Assembly: GCF_964340395.1 (NCBI RefSeq)
Contig: NC_135554.1
Coordinates: 18,795,592-18,815,591 of the forward strand
Origin: Glandiceps talaboti
Taxonomy: Eukaryota; Hemichordata; Enteropneusta; Spengelidae
Length of the DNA stretch: 20,000 nt
Direction of reading: 5' to 3'
Part shown: in pieces, positions 1 through 20,000 of the stretch
Numbering within the stretch: the first letter of the stretch is position 1
Layout of the letters: every line of letters starts with the position of its first letter
Translations under genes and position numbers: made by a program
The notes under the pieces: model-generated
Database searches by the model: none
The model's input: the letters and a program-made list of their open reading frames with translations, nothing else
Told to the model about the DNA's origin: nothing

Positions 1-12
1 TGTGTTTTCTAG

Positions 13-20000
<19,988 letters not shown>

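Overview
This window looks like intronic and exonic DNA from the middle of one very large animal gene on the plus strand. I assembled 34 coding exons with GT-AG junctions. All 33 exon-exon joins keep one open frame of about 5.8 kb (about 1,935 codons), and the frame runs off both ends of the window. There is no start codon, signal peptide, membrane segment, stop codon or poly(A) site that I can assign to the gene here. The AT-rich introns (mostly 100-850 bases), long dinucleotide repeats, LINE 3' ends and foldback elements fit a marine invertebrate (for example a mollusc, lancelet, hemichordate or echinoderm). I cannot narrow the taxon further.

The protein is a tandem array of diverged fibronectin-III-like beta-sandwich modules, roughly 100-150 residues each. 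The recurring marks are an early Trp (xVSWxxF), a middle block of the type YxWAIGTxPGGxD, a late block of the type YYVTVxAxNxAG, and a linker of the type DGxxVDxTPP. By this pattern I count about 15 modules (M1-M15), the first and last partial. Exons 1-19 carry M1-M11, which become more diverged toward the end. Exons 20-25 hold a Cys-rich, non-repeat stretch that I do not recognise. Exons 26-34 return to the FN3-like pattern. Many N-x-S/T sites and Cys residues and the absence of hydrophobic segments suggest an extracellular or cell-surface protein. That location is inferred, because the ends of the protein are outside the window.

The introns hold most of the other structure. There is a 171-base purine tract in intron 9, a 145-base (TC)n tract forming the polypyrimidine tract before exon 14, a 79-base (AT)n tract in intron 20 and a G-quadruplex-type motif in intron 26. 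Three LINE 3'-end remnants sit in introns 17, 22 and 28. Two approximately 345-bp foldback elements lie in introns 29 and 30, the second bounded by TTAA on both sides. A smaller GC-rich palindromic island lies in intron 4. The (GA)n and (TC)n tracts are reverse-complementary and flank a frame-neutral block, exons 10-13. This suggests a testable model of RNA pairing with exon skipping or circular RNA.

I found no minus-strand gene, RNA gene, CRISPR array or bacterial-type feature.
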